Shown here: in pieces, positions 9,928 to 18,197 of the stretch
Layout: each line of letters begins with the position of its first letter
How positions within the stretch are numbered: the first letter of the stretch is position 1
Source: Amedibacillus dolichus DSM 3991
Lineage (GTDB): Bacteria; Bacillota_I; Bacilli_A; Erysipelotrichales; Erysipelotrichaceae
Length of the DNA stretch: 64,000 nucleotides
Assembly (NCBI RefSeq): GCF_000154285.1
Contig: NZ_DS483476.1
Span: 116,926-180,925 of the forward strand
Direction: 5' to 3'
Notes under the pieces: model-generated
The model's database searches: none
What the model was told of the DNA's origin: nothing
The model's input: the letters and a program-made list of their open reading frames with translations, nothing else
Position numbers and translations under genes: made by a program

Positions 9928-12411
9928 ATGCCAGGTGCTAGCGCAAGTAAAAATATATATGGTACTGCTTCGTCTTATCCGTATGTATTAAAAGTAAGTT
10001 TCAAAGAAACTGCTACCAGTGTGGCTAATAACACATCAGTCATTTCTATTAGCGGTTCTTTATACGGTCAATATGTAAGTTGGTCTTCAAATTACAATTC
10101 ATATTTGGATATTTATTGGCATGATAACCGAACCAATAAAAACATATTAGTAGCTACATCTGACGCGTTTACTGGAAATGCTATGGGGCAGACCAGAAGT
10201 GTCTCTAAATCTATAACCGTAACTCATAATGCTGATGGTAAATTATCAGGTTTTGCTGCAATACAATTTAGAGCCGGTTCAACTTCCGGCGGGTGGTCTC
10301 CGCCATCGACATGGCTACAAACAGCATCAATCGCATTGACGTCTATAGCCAGAGCATCGAGCATTAGTTCGCTTCAAGGTAGTGTTCTTGGCAGTGCTGT
10401 AACAGTCGGTATATCTAGAGCGATTAGCAGCTTTACTCATGAAGTAGAGTATTCGTATGCTGAAAGTGGATGGACTTCAGTAAGCACATCAGCTGCTACT
10501 TCAGCGTCTTTTACCCCGCCCGTTAGTTTAGCAAGCCGAGTTCCTAATGCTACTACTGGATCTTTAACGGTTCGTGTGATCACTATGAATGGGTCTACTC
10601 AAGTAGGGAGTGCGGTAACTAAGTCTATAAATTTGAGTATTCCGACTAGCATTGTTCCGACTATTGGTTCAGCTACCGCCGCACGAGTAGATAACGGTGT
10701 TCCTTCGGATTGGGGTGTTTATGTTGTAGGCTTCTCACAAGTCGAAATAACGTTTTCGGCTTCCGGGGCGTCTGGTTCGACAATTGAATCAAATTCGATT
10801 AGCGGACCGGGCATAATTGCAAACTCAAATAGTGCGACTTCTAGTACGTTTACAGTAGCCGGCACTAAAACTTATACCTGTAAGACGACAGATAGTCGTG
10901 GGCGAAGTGCTACAAAGAGTGTATCTGTTATAGTCGTAGATTACAGTAACCCATCAATTAGTGTATCGGCTATAAGATGCAACAGCGATGGAACTGTATC
11001 TTCTAATGGTACTTATCTTAAAGTTACATGCAACTACTCGATAGCAAGTGTATCCGGTAAGAATTCAGTAGCTTCTCGTTCTGTTACATGTAATGGTGTG
11101 TCAAATACTACATTCTCTAGTGGCGCAGCGTTTGTATTAGCGGCTAAATGTTCGATAGAATCTAAATACACCCTAACCGCCACGATTAAAGATGCTTTAG
11201 GTAAAACTGCAACTGCGACTATCGAAATTCAAACTGCAGAGCGAGTTATGAATGTTAAGGCTAATAAAAAAGGTATTGCGTTTGGCAAGTTTGCAGAAAG
11301 AGATGGATATTTAGAAGTTGCATATAAAATGTTATTGGAAAATACATTTTGTATGCTTACCAGCGGACGTATTAGACAGCCATTATTTATGGTTTCAGGT
11401 AGCGCAAATGGTGATGGAGTAGTATTAGGTAACTCTGGAGGCGTAGTCGTTTTATCATCGGGCAAAGCTTACAACAGTTATATTAATAATGTAGGAGCTA
11501 TAGATGTAACAAAAAAAAGTGCCTATGTATTATGCGATGACGATTTACGTATTATTACAGGACTTCAAGATCCTGCTAATAGAAAATCGGTATATGTGTA
11601 TAGCAATGGGGTTGTAGAAATCCCATCTACTTTACATGCAGCCTCTCATGTTATATCTAACGGCGGATATTTGTATTCACGAGCAAACGGTAAAGAAATC
11701 AAAATAGGATCTGAAAATGCTTCGTATTGCCATTATATTACTACTGCTAGTACACATTGGTTCAATACACAAGTCTATATTGCAGGAGCATTACAAGTTG
11801 AAGGAAAATTAGCTGCTGGTACTATATTGCATCCAACCGGAGCAGAATGGATTGGATTTTATTCTAGCAATGCTAATGCTTATACTAACACCAAACGAAA
11901 AACATATATCGGACCTAATGGAACAACTAATTTCTATATTCAGAACGAAGCTGGAGGAAGCTGTATTGTTAACAAGGCTTGGTCAGTGGGATCTGATAAG
12001 CGTTTAAAAAAAGACATAAAAGACATTGCCGATGTTTATGTTGATATTTGGAAAGAATTAAATCCAAAAACATTTAAATGGAACGATATTAACTACGGAA
12101 CAGATAAAAATGAATTTGGTCTAATCGCTCAAGATGTTATAGCCGCTTTTGAAAAACACAATTTAGATTATAGAGATTATAGTCTAATAACACAGTTCAA
12201 AATAGGCACACCTGATAATGAAGACGAGGTTAAAGAGAATAGCGATATAACAAAAGATATTACTGAATACTTCTCACTATCTTATGACCATTATTTCATG
12301 ATGACCGCACAAGTTGTTAAGAAGCAGCAAGAAGAGATCGACACTCTAAAGCAAGAAGTATCTGAATTAAAAGAACTAGTTAAACAATTACTAGGAAAGG
12401 AGGTTAGTTAA
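9928..12411 (+). CDS. DUF859-type phage fibre protein with C-terminal S74 intramolecular chaperone
   Basis: An 827-residue protein, ATG 9928 behind AGAAAGGAGATGG. The first ~440 residues are Ser/Thr-rich beta sandwich repeats matching the DUF859 style of siphophage proteins (SVSKSITVTHNADGK, STWLQTASIALTSIARAS). A middle region resembles a tail fibre shaft. The C-terminus is a peptidase S74 / intramolecular chaperone domain: GSDKRLKKDIKDI with the Ser-Lys pair used for self-cleavage in this family, then LNPKTFKWND, NEFGLIAQDV, and a final coiled coil (QQEEIDTLKQEVSELKELV). S74 domains trimerise fibres and then cut themselves off. With the hub gene it forms the host-recognition apparatus. Confidence 0.85.
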   Translation: MPGASASKNIYGTASSYPYVLKVSFKETATSVANNTSVISISGSLYGQYVSWSSNYNSYLDIYWHDNRTNKNILVATSDAFTGNAMGQTRSVSKSITVTHNADGKLSGFAAIQFRAGSTSGGWSPPSTWLQTASIALTSIARASSISSLQGSVLGSAVTVGISRAISSFTHEVEYSYAESGWTSVSTSAATSASFTPPVSLASRVPNATTGSLTVRVITMNGSTQVGSAVTKSINLSIPTSIVPTIGSATAARVDNGVPSDWGVYVVGFSQVEITFSASGASGSTIESNSISGPGIIANSNSATSSTFTVAGTKTYTCKTTDSRGRSATKSVSVIVVDYSNPSISVSAIRCNSDGTVSSNGTYLKVTCNYSIASVSGKNSVASRSVTCNGVSNTTFSSGAAFVLAAKCSIESKYTLTATIKDALGKTATATIEIQTAERVMNVKANKKGIAFGKFAERDGYLEVAYKMLLENTFCMLTSGRIRQPLFMVSGSANGDGVVLGNSGGVVVLSSGKAYNSYINNVGAIDVTKKSAYVLCDDDLRIITGLQDPANRKSVYVYSNGVVEIPSTLHAASHVISNGGYLYSRANGKEIKIGSENASYCHYITTASTHWFNTQVYIAGALQVEGKLAAGTILHPTGAEWIGFYSSNANAYTNTKRKTYIGPNGTTNFYIQNEAGGSCIVNKAWSVGSDKRLKKDIKDIADVYVDIWKELNPKTFKWNDINYGTDKNEFGLIAQDVIAAFEKHNLDYRDYSLITQFKIGTPDNEDEVKENSDITKDITEYFSLSYDHYFMMTAQVVKKQQEEIDTLKQEVSELKELVKQLLGKEVS

Positions 12412-12454
12412 ACTTACCTCGGTGTTCAATATGTGGTTAAGAACAAAGTGATAA

Positions 12455-12479
12455 GGCGTACTTCAAAGTACGTCTTTTT
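12455..12479 (+). terminator. Rho-independent terminator after tail fibre gene
   Basis: GGCGTACT (12455-12462) pairs with AGTACGTC (12467-12474) with one G-T wobble and a TCAA loop, followed by TTTTT. It separates the tail module from the lysis module. Confidence 0.8.
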
Positions 12480-12524
12480 ATGTCCTAGAATGACTTTAAA
12501 CTTAGCTAGAAAAGAGGAAAAGAA

Positions 12525-12794
12525 ATGGAAATGTTAAGTGAATTTATTGTAGTAACGGTAATGGCTATTTGTTTTGGGAGTGGGTACATCATCAAATCTT
12601 CTTTAGATTTTATTCCTAACAAATACATTCCGCTAATTATGGGTGTTTTAGGAGTTTTATTGAATACATGGTTGAATGGATTTACATTTACTCCCGAAAT
12701 TCTATTAGGTGGACTAGCTAGCGGATTAGCTGCTACCGGTGCGTATGAAGTAGTTAAAAACTTAAAGAATAAAGATACTTCTTTGCCAAAGTAG
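12525..12794 (+). CDS. Phage holin (Hol44 / superfamily V-like)
   Basis: An 89-residue protein with an ATG start at 12525 after a GAGG-type RBS. Two membrane segments are visible, residues about 5-22 (SEFIVVTVMAICFGSGYII) and 33-55 (YIPLIMGVLGVLLNTWLNG). A Gly/Ala-rich stretch follows (LLGGLASGLAATGAYEVV), then a charged C-terminus (KNLKNKDTSLPK). This pattern is that of the Hol44-type holins, which open the membrane at the timed end of infection. It sits just before the XhlA-like and endolysin genes. Confidence 0.82.
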   Translation: MEMLSEFIVVTVMAICFGSGYIIKSSLDFIPNKYIPLIMGVLGVLLNTWLNGFTFTPEILLGGLASGLAATGAYEVVKNLKNKDTSLPK

Positions 12795-12803
12795 GTGCTC
12801 ATC

Positions 12804-13118
12804 ATGGATATGCAAATGACTATCACAAGAGCAGAACATGAAGAATTTAAAAAACGACTTGAGGAGAAGAATGATCGTCAAGATAAACGATTATCATTGC
12901 TTGAACAACAAGTCGAAGAATTGAAGAAAACAGCCGTTTCTATTGAACGATTGTCGAATATTATGGAAAGTATGCTACGTGAGCAGAAATCGCAAGGTGA
13001 GCGACTGCAAAAATTAGAAAGCCTAGATGGTGAAATGTGGCGTAAAGTTGTAGGATATATAGCTACTGCTATCATAGGTATTGTAATTGGATTTATTTTT
13101 AAACAAATTGGAATGTAG
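12804..13118 (+). CDS. XhlA-like hemolysin/holin accessory protein
   Basis: The ATG at 12804 was preferred over the GTG at 12795 because AGGTG overlaps the holin stop with proper spacing to 12804. The 104-residue product has a long charged coiled coil (EFKKRLEEKNDRQDKRLSLL, VEELKKTAVSIERLSNIME) and one C-terminal membrane helix (YIATAIIGIVIGFIFKQIG). This is the layout of the haemolysin XhlA family, which helps the holin in host lysis. It lies in the lysis cassette between holin and endolysin, 12 bases before the latter. Confidence 0.82.
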   Translation: MDMQMTITRAEHEEFKKRLEEKNDRQDKRLSLLEQQVEELKKTAVSIERLSNIMESMLREQKSQGERLQKLESLDGEMWRKVVGYIATAIIGIVIGFIFKQIGM

Positions 13119-13130
13119 GAGGAAATTAAC

Positions 13131-13988
13131 ATGAAAAAAGGACAGACAAGTAAACGTGGAGGAATTCAAGATATTTTATTCCCAATGGAATATATGAACA
13201 TTACACAAGGAAATAATGGGCAGTATAGCCATCAAGGAGCCAATGCGTTAGATCTAGCCGGTAAAGATACAGGTAGAGATTTATTCTATGCTCCTTTCGA
13301 TGTACGCTGCGTTGCGACAGGTGATCGTAATACAGAGGGAAATGCTGCGTTTTGGCAATCCGTTAATCAGGTGCGTTTTGCCGATGGTACAGTAGATTAT
13401 GCAACAATTATGGTGCTTCATGATAACAGCTTGAATGGAATTTATCCGGGTGCGACATATAAACAAGGCGCACAAATTGGACAAGAAGGAACTGCAGGAA
13501 ATGCAACAGGAAATCATAATCACTTTGAAATTGCAAAAGGCAAATTTACACATAAATATGACCTTAATAAATTTGGTATTTATCATTTGCCAAGAAGCAT
13601 TAGCGCGGATCAAGCATGTTTTGTTGATGGCACTACTATCTTGAATGCGAATGGTATGAAATGGAAGAAACTTGCTGATGTTCAAGTAGGAGGTGCATCA
13701 AATGGCACTGTTTTGAATGAAATTCCTAGCGACTTTATCAAAGAAAGCGCAACATTCTATTGTAATGTCGATAAAATCAATATTAGACTTGCTCCAAGCT
13801 TGAAAGGACAGCTGACAGGGGATTGGTACGAGAATGGAATGTCAGTTAAATACGATGGATATGTAAAACGTGAAGGATATGTATGGATTAGCTGGATTAG
13901 CTCCAAAACTAAGAGACGTCATTGGATGGCAGTTGGCGAACTGAACAAGAACGGATATAACACAAAACCTTACGGAACATTTAAATAA
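13131..13988 (+). CDS. Phage endolysin: M23-type endopeptidase with SH3-like binding domain
   Basis: A 285-residue protein, ATG 13131 behind GTAGGAGG. Residues 20-150 carry the LytM/M23 zinc-peptidase signature: His34 and Asp41 (SHQGANALDLAG) and the HxH pair His129/His131 (GNHNHFEIAKG). About 165-200 is a linker. About 205-275 is an SH3b-like wall-binding domain (FYCNVDKINIRLAPSLKG, GYVWISWISSKTKRRHWMAVG). M23 endolysins cut peptide cross-bridges in peptidoglycan. No secretion signal is seen, in keeping with release through the holin. A terminator follows directly, making this the last gene of the lysis module. Confidence 0.9.
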   Translation: MKKGQTSKRGGIQDILFPMEYMNITQGNNGQYSHQGANALDLAGKDTGRDLFYAPFDVRCVATGDRNTEGNAAFWQSVNQVRFADGTVDYATIMVLHDNSLNGIYPGATYKQGAQIGQEGTAGNATGNHNHFEIAKGKFTHKYDLNKFGIYHLPRSISADQACFVDGTTILNANGMKWKKLADVQVGGASNGTVLNEIPSDFIKESATFYCNVDKINIRLAPSLKGQLTGDWYENGMSVKYDGYVKREGYVWISWISSKTKRRHWMAVGELNKNGYNTKPYGTFK

Positions 13989-13997
13989 AAATTTATC

Positions 13998-14030
13998 CCT
14001 ACTCTCATTACGAGGGTAGGAATTTTTTTT
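13998..14030 (+). terminator. Strong terminator at end of phage late operon
   Basis: CCTACTCTC (13998-14006) pairs with GAGGGTAGG (14012-14020), one wobble, loop ATTAC, followed by AA and eight T. The T-run merges into the 17-base element at 14025-14041. Confidence 0.88.
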
Positions 14031-14041
14031 GGTGTAGATTT
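14025..14041 (+). repeat. 17-base element repeated at 15375-15391 (flanks DUF3800 gene)
   Basis: TTTTTTGGTGTAGATTT here matches TTTTTTGGTGTAAATTT at 15375-15391 in 16 of 17 positions and the same orientation. The pair brackets the DUF3800 gene and the AT-rich right end of the prophage. They could be integrase arm-type sites or remnants of a separate insertion. Confidence 0.45.
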
Positions 14042-14143
14042 CACAGTTTTTTTCATGTAAATAAAAAATATATTTACAATACCAAAAATAAACAAATTAC
14101 TTTATAATTATATTTATAAAAAATATTGGAGGTATAGATATCA

Positions 14144-14194
14144 ATGTATATTTTTTTAAATAAACTTCGGGGGAATAATAATGTGGAGAGATAG
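14144..14194 (+). CDS. Possible 16-codon leader peptide overlapping the DUF3800 start
   Basis: GGAGG at 14128-14132 precedes ATG 14144 and a short frame (MYIFLNKLRGNNNVER) whose TAG at 14192 overlaps the start of the DUF3800 gene in another frame. It may couple translation of the two. It could equally be chance in AT-rich DNA, so confidence is low. Confidence 0.25.
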   Translation: MYIFLNKLRGNNNVER

Positions 14195-15020
14195 GCCCAC
14201 TGTTATAGAAGAGTGGATAGAAGGAGCGACCCATGTAGCCTTTTTTGATGAAAATGGTGATGCTGATATGAGTTATATAACTAAATGTAAATTGAAAGGG
14301 AAAAAAATTGATGAATTTTCAAAATACTTTGGATTAACTTCTGTTTTACTTGAACAAAATAATTTTATTGATATAATGTTCAGTATTAATGCATTTAAAG
14401 AAAAATATTGGCCTGACAATGGGTGTTATGATTTTAATGGTAAGTATCAAAAAGTATGTTTACATTCTAGGGAAATAAGGAAACAAACAGGTCCATTTAG
14501 TAAAAATATTATAGGTGCTACAAATTTCATGGAAGATTTAAATAGTTTAATGGGTTCGCTACCAATGTCAATTACTTCTAGTTTTATTGATAAGGAGAGA
14601 TTAGAACAAAGATATGGTAGCTATGCTCAATCACCATATAATATTTCAGTTACATTTATCTTAGAAAGATTAGCCGAAAGGCAATTAAAAGATACAGACA
14701 AAGTAATAATAATTTTGGAATCTCGAGGCAGGAAAGAAGATGCAATTATTTTAGATACTATAGTGCGCTTGATTAAGTATGGGACTCGATATGTTAGTGA
14801 GAAACAGTTTAAAAAAATTATAGGAGTATATTTTAATCCAAAAAGATGCCAAAGTGATTGTAAAAAAAGTTACTTTGGATTAGAGATCGCTGATTTGTGT
14901 GCGTATCCGATTTTTAAATATTGTAGAAATCATAAAGAGGATAAAGCATTTGAAATAATAAAGTCGAAGATTTATGGGTATCCAGAACATTTAAATTATG
15001 GAATAAAACGATTCCCATAA
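14181..15020 (+). CDS. DUF3800 domain protein (prophage cargo gene)
   Basis: A 279-residue protein, ATG 14181 after CGGGGGA. DUF3800 hallmarks are visible in order: an acidic motif near the N-terminus (HVAFFDENGD), HSREIRKQTGPF in the middle, ILESRGRKED, and GLEIADLCAYPIFKY near the C-terminus. The family is thought to have an RNase H-like fold with conserved acidic residues; its biochemical role is not established. DUF3800 genes are frequent on mobile elements and near defence genes. It has its own spacing and terminators, lies after the lysis module at the prophage edge, and is more AT-rich and Lys/Ile-rich than the flanking host genes. A lysogenic conversion or anti-phage role is an inference only. 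Confidence 0.85.
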   Translation: MWRDRPTVIEEWIEGATHVAFFDENGDADMSYITKCKLKGKKIDEFSKYFGLTSVLLEQNNFIDIMFSINAFKEKYWPDNGCYDFNGKYQKVCLHSREIRKQTGPFSKNIIGATNFMEDLNSLMGSLPMSITSSFIDKERLEQRYGSYAQSPYNISVTFILERLAERQLKDTDKVIIILESRGRKEDAIILDTIVRLIKYGTRYVSEKQFKKIIGVYFNPKRCQSDCKKSYFGLEIADLCAYPIFKYCRNHKEDKAFEIIKSKIYGYPEHLNYGIKRFP

Positions 15021-15023
15021 AAA

Positions 15024-15045
15024 AAGCTGTTAAACAACAGCTTTT
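15024..15045 (+). terminator. Terminator after DUF3800 gene
   Basis: AAGCTGTT (15024-15031) pairs with AACAGCTT (15036-15043), loop AAAC, ending in TTTT, directly after the stop codon. Confidence 0.8.
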
Positions 15046-15205
15046 CCGCCCGCGCAGTTACGAGCCCAATAAGGATAGCATTATCCTTTCTACTCATATT
15101 ATATGTAATTTCTTAAAAAAATCAACAATTTTGTGTAAAATCACATAATTTGTTGATTTTATGCAAAATAAGTTGTATGATAGATGACATGTTTTTTCAA
15201 ATTTG

Positions 15206-15234
15206 CTATTCTTTTGACAGAGAATAGTTTTTTT
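15206..15234 (+). terminator. Terminator in prophage right-end region
   Basis: CTATTCT (15206-15212) pairs with AGAATAG (15221-15227) and is followed by seven T. No gene ends just upstream, so it may insulate the host operon from prophage transcription. Confidence 0.7.
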
Positions 15235-15340
15235 ATTTTGACGTTTTAATAATATAGATATTATTCATATCCCATTCTCTTAATTATGCCTTGGTTCATC
15301 AACTGAAATTCAAAGGCTTTGAAATTGAATAATATGATTG

Positions 15341-15380
15341 AGATCCTTAAGCGTTATAAAATATCTTAAGGATCTTTTTT
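15341..15380 (+). terminator. Strong terminator at prophage/host boundary
   Basis: AGATCCTTAAG (15341-15351) pairs perfectly with CTTAAGGATCT (15365-15375), followed by TTTTTT. It may originally have ended a host gene that was the integration target, or belong to the phage end. Confidence 0.82.
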
Positions 15381-15399
15381 GGTGTAAATTTGGTGTAAA
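15378..15399 (+). repeat. Tandem 11-mer TTTGGTGTAAA x2
   Basis: TTTGGTGTAAA occurs at 15378-15388 and again at 15389-15399, with a one-mismatch copy at 14028-14038. Short direct repeats near an attachment site are typical of tyrosine-integrase arm binding, but the integrase is outside the window. Confidence 0.5.
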
Positions 15400-15452
15400 T
15401 TTATTTTTCGAATGTTAAAAATTAATGAAAAGTGCCTTATTTTTGTACTATT

Positions 15453-15480
15453 TTGATACATTTTTTACTATTTTTATTAT
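15453..15480 (+). promoter_or_regulatory. Putative sigma-A promoter of the T7SS operon
   Basis: TTGATA (15453-15458) and TATTAT (15475-15480) are spaced by 16 bases, about 50 bases before the first T7SS gene and after the boundary terminator. Confidence 0.5.
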
Positions 15481-15529
15481 TTATGTAGTTCCTTGTGTAA
15501 TACCTAAGCGCGAAAAGGGAGGTGTGGGC

Positions 15530-16516
15530 ATGGAAGAGCGATTTCAGGACATAAAGCTGCGTGAAGATGGCTTTTTGGAGATTGAGTTAAAAAGTGCAGA
15601 TGATTTTGATGATTATATTTATCAGAAGATGCAGAAGGATAACGGGTGTCTGCCTTGTGTGCGAGATCATCATAATACCAAAAAGCTTTATTATGATACA
15701 AAGGGGTATGTGAGCCTTTGTACCTATATGCATTCACATATTTTTGAAGCACAAGAGAGCTGTGAGTTTTTGATTTATGTATTGGAAAGTATGCTGAGTG
15801 TGAATACAAGTAAGCCGGTTATGATGAATATCGAATATATGTATATGCATCATGAGGGAGGTTTATTGCGTTTTTTGGTACTTCCGCTTTGTGTTGATAA
15901 ATGGGCTTTTCAAAAGGCGGAAAGTGTTGCTTTTTTAGGTCAATTGATGGAAGCGATGCGCTTGCAGGAGGGATATGAAGCATTTGGCTATTTGGCTTAT
16001 ATGCAGAAATATGAAGAAATGACGTTACCGATGGTATTACAAGGATTACATGATTTGCATGAGCATGGGAAAAAGAAGCCGACACTTTTTCAACGCTTGT
16101 TGCATTTGGAAAAGGAAGAAGCTCCTTATGTTCCTAAAGATATTCCGTTTCCTAAAGCATATCCACAACTGCAAATCAGAGAGCCGAGTGAAGAATATCG
16201 CACGCAAACAGCGATTTACGGTGAAACTATGGTACTTTGTGCTGATGAACAATGCTTTTTTGTCCAAGGTGAACAAAGGTATCAGGTGAAAAGTGAATGT
16301 TATCGCATTGGCAGAACAAAGGATAATGAATTGTGTATTGACAGTGTGTATATTTCTTCACATCATGCTTGCTTTTATAAGAATACGATGGAGCTGGAGG
16401 ATCTATCTAGCAGTAATGGAACCTTTGTGAATGGTGTACGCATTCATAAGCAGGTGCTGCAGGACGGGGATCAGGTAACCTTTGCACAGGATAGCTTTCA
16501 GTTTATAAAGCGTTAA
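15530..16516 (+). CDS. DUF6382-FHA domain protein of T7SS-like locus
   Basis: Start set at ATG 15530 because GGGAGGTG precedes it; the frame extends upstream without an RBS. The product has 328 residues. About 1-180 looks like the DUF6382 fold found in Clostridia-type proteins (YYDTKGYVSLCTYM, FLIYVLESMLSVN, GLLRFLVLPLCVDKW). A linker of about 60 residues leads to a C-terminal FHA domain (about 245-328) with RIGRTKDNELCI, SSHHACFY and SSSNGTFVNG, the phosphothreonine-binding loop residues. FHA domains read Ser/Thr kinase signals, and a kinase gene follows 4 bases later. It is probably a cytosolic adaptor between kinase and secretion ATPase. Confidence 0.8.
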   Translation: MEERFQDIKLREDGFLEIELKSADDFDDYIYQKMQKDNGCLPCVRDHHNTKKLYYDTKGYVSLCTYMHSHIFEAQESCEFLIYVLESMLSVNTSKPVMMNIEYMYMHHEGGLLRFLVLPLCVDKWAFQKAESVAFLGQLMEAMRLQEGYEAFGYLAYMQKYEEMTLPMVLQGLHDLHEHGKKKPTLFQRLLHLEKEEAPYVPKDIPFPKAYPQLQIREPSEEYRTQTAIYGETMVLCADEQCFFVQGEQRYQVKSECYRIGRTKDNELCIDSVYISSHHACFYKNTMELEDLSSSNGTFVNGVRIHKQVLQDGDQVTFAQDSFQFIKR

Positions 16517-16520
16517 ACTT

Positions 16521-18197
16521 ATGAAATTGCAGGAACGCTATCAGCTTTTTGAGATTATAGGCAAAGGGGGGAATTCCGTTGTTTATCGTGCTCTTGATGA
16601 AAGCTTGCATATCGAGGTGGCAATAAAATGCATTGCACAGGCAAAAGAGCATGCCCAAAAGGAAGCAAGATGTATGGCAAAGCTGTCACACTCGGCAATT
16701 CCACATATCTATGATGCGTTTGAGGAGCAAGGAATAGCTTATATCGTAATGGAATATTTACAAGGAGTTTCGTTGATGGAGTATATACAGCAACGAGCAG
16801 TGATTTCACAGCAGCAATTATATCAATGGATTGCACAGGTAATTGATGTCATGGGGTATTTGCATCAACAAAGGCTGTTATATATTGATATGAAACCGCA
16901 AAATTTAATGCTTGGAAAAGATCATAGGCTGTATGTTTTGGACTTTGGTTCTGTAACGGCATTTCATGAGCCGGTGGAAAGTGCAACAAGAGGTTATGCC
17001 CCATTCGAGGTTATACAAGAAAAAAGAGGTGTTGTTCAAAGCGATGTTTATGCGTTTGGACGCTGCTTTTATGTGTTGTATCATGGATCGTTTCCTACAA
17101 AAGAAGCACAGACAAAAGATGGATTGGATCGCTTTTTATTGACTTGTTGCCAAGAGGATATTGCTTTGCGTTTCTCTGATTTTGCAGCTGTTGCGAAAGC
17201 CTTTTCCCTTTTGCAGCGAAATGCTCGGCGTATTTGTAAAAGTTTGCTATTTTTAGGTATAGCGGCAGTTGTATGTTTTTTGCTTGGTATATATTCTTTA
17301 AGCAAACTATCTGTTGCCAAGCAGCAGGCATATCTAGCTGCTATGCGAAAGGAAAGCTTTGAAGAAGCGCTTTTGTATCAGCCGTATGCATTAGAGCCAT
17401 ATAAAGGCTTGATGGAGCAAGGCTGTTTAAAAGCTTCTTGTTCCTTTGGCTTTCAGCAGGTGGAGGCTTTGGCATTGGAAAACAAAGCGTATCGACATAG
17501 TGATATTGCATTTTATTTAGCTTCCCAAGCACTGCTTTTAGAAAAGGAGGAAGGAGTATTCAAAGCTTATAACTATTTTCAATATGTTGAGGAACAAAGG
17601 AAAGATGAAAAAGAGGTGATACAGGCAATGAAAACGATTTTAGAAATGCTGCAAAAAGATGTGCATGGAAAGCCCTTGTTTCAGCAACTGCTGCAAGCGG
17701 AAAAGCATTGTGCGAAATTAAAGGATATTCAGCTTCGTTTTGCTTATCAAAAGCTATTGGTAAGTCTATATCAGCAGGAACGCAATCATAAAGAAGCACC
17801 ATCGAAGGTACTTGCTCTATGTGCCATCATGCGTAAGGAACTGCAAGAATATGATGAACATTTGGCATGGAAGGAGCGAGAATTTCTTGATGAAAGCGAG
17901 GCTTTTGCATGGTATGAAATCGGATATCGCGAATATGAAAAAGGGAATTATGAAGAAATGAATAAGGCTTATGCAAAATCGGTTCACTTTATGAAACAGA
18001 TATCGCGTGAGGACCGGTATCAGCGAATAAGTGATATGCTTTATAGCTGCTTTTACTATGGGGTAAGCGATGAGCATAAGGCTTCGCATGTATCGCTTTT
18101 ACAAGAGGCATTGTATTATGCGCAAAAAATCGAGATTCCGGAAGAAAAAGCTTATTTTTTACGAAAAATTAAACAGGAGCAAGAATTTTGGCAGTAA
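16521..18197 (+). CDS. Membrane Ser/Thr protein kinase, EssB-like layout with intact catalytic motifs
   Basis: A 558-residue protein. Residues 7-230 form a Hanks-type kinase: glycine loop (IGKGGNSVVY, 14-22), Lys36 in AIK, Glu48, catalytic loop YIDMKPQN with Asp123 and Asn128, Asp141 in DFG, and APFE at 160-163. The His of the usual HRD is Tyr. One membrane helix follows at about 242-260 (LLFLGIAAVVCFLLGIY). About 300 helical residues come next, including a TPR-like stretch (YEIGYREYEKGNYEEMN), presumably outside the cell. Kinase fold, single helix and helical outer domain match the plan of EssB/YukC, whose kinase fold is dead. Here the residues needed for catalysis remain. It probably phosphorylates partners read by the two FHA domains of the locus. 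Confidence 0.85.
   Translation: MKLQERYQLFEIIGKGGNSVVYRALDESLHIEVAIKCIAQAKEHAQKEARCMAKLSHSAIPHIYDAFEEQGIAYIVMEYLQGVSLMEYIQQRAVISQQQLYQWIAQVIDVMGYLHQQRLLYIDMKPQNLMLGKDHRLYVLDFGSVTAFHEPVESATRGYAPFEVIQEKRGVVQSDVYAFGRCFYVLYHGSFPTKEAQTKDGLDRFLLTCCQEDIALRFSDFAAVAKAFSLLQRNARRICKSLLFLGIAAVVCFLLGIYSLSKLSVAKQQAYLAAMRKESFEEALLYQPYALEPYKGLMEQGCLKASCSFGFQQVEALALENKAYRHSDIAFYLASQALLLEKEEGVFKAYNYFQYVEEQRKDEKEVIQAMKTILEMLQKDVHGKPLFQQLLQAEKHCAKLKDIQLRFAYQKLLVSLYQQERNHKEAPSKVLALCAIMRKELQEYDEHLAWKEREFLDESEAFAWYEIGYREYEKGNYEEMNKAYAKSVHFMKQISREDRYQRISDMLYSCFYYGVSDEHKASHVSLLQEALYYAQKIEIPEEKAYFLRKIKQEQEFWQ

Larger units (their letters stand above)
15021..15452. other. Gene-free AT-rich right end of prophage, candidate attR region
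   Basis: No convincing gene is seen in this stretch. It contains four hairpin elements and a tandem 11-mer. One hairpin at about 15115-15158 (ATCAACAA paired with TTGTTGAT) lacks a T-run and could be an operator. Host sequence must resume by the T7SS promoter at 15453. Prophages of this gene order normally end soon after the lysis and cargo genes, so the right attachment site is expected here. The core cannot be fixed without the left end. Confidence 0.5.

Noticed and set aside
15425..15529. Upstream extension of the DUF6382-FHA protein
   Set aside because: The sequence there contains the likely promoter and encodes a Phe/Tyr/Ile-rich run from AT-rich DNA; GGGAGGTG fixes the start at 15530.
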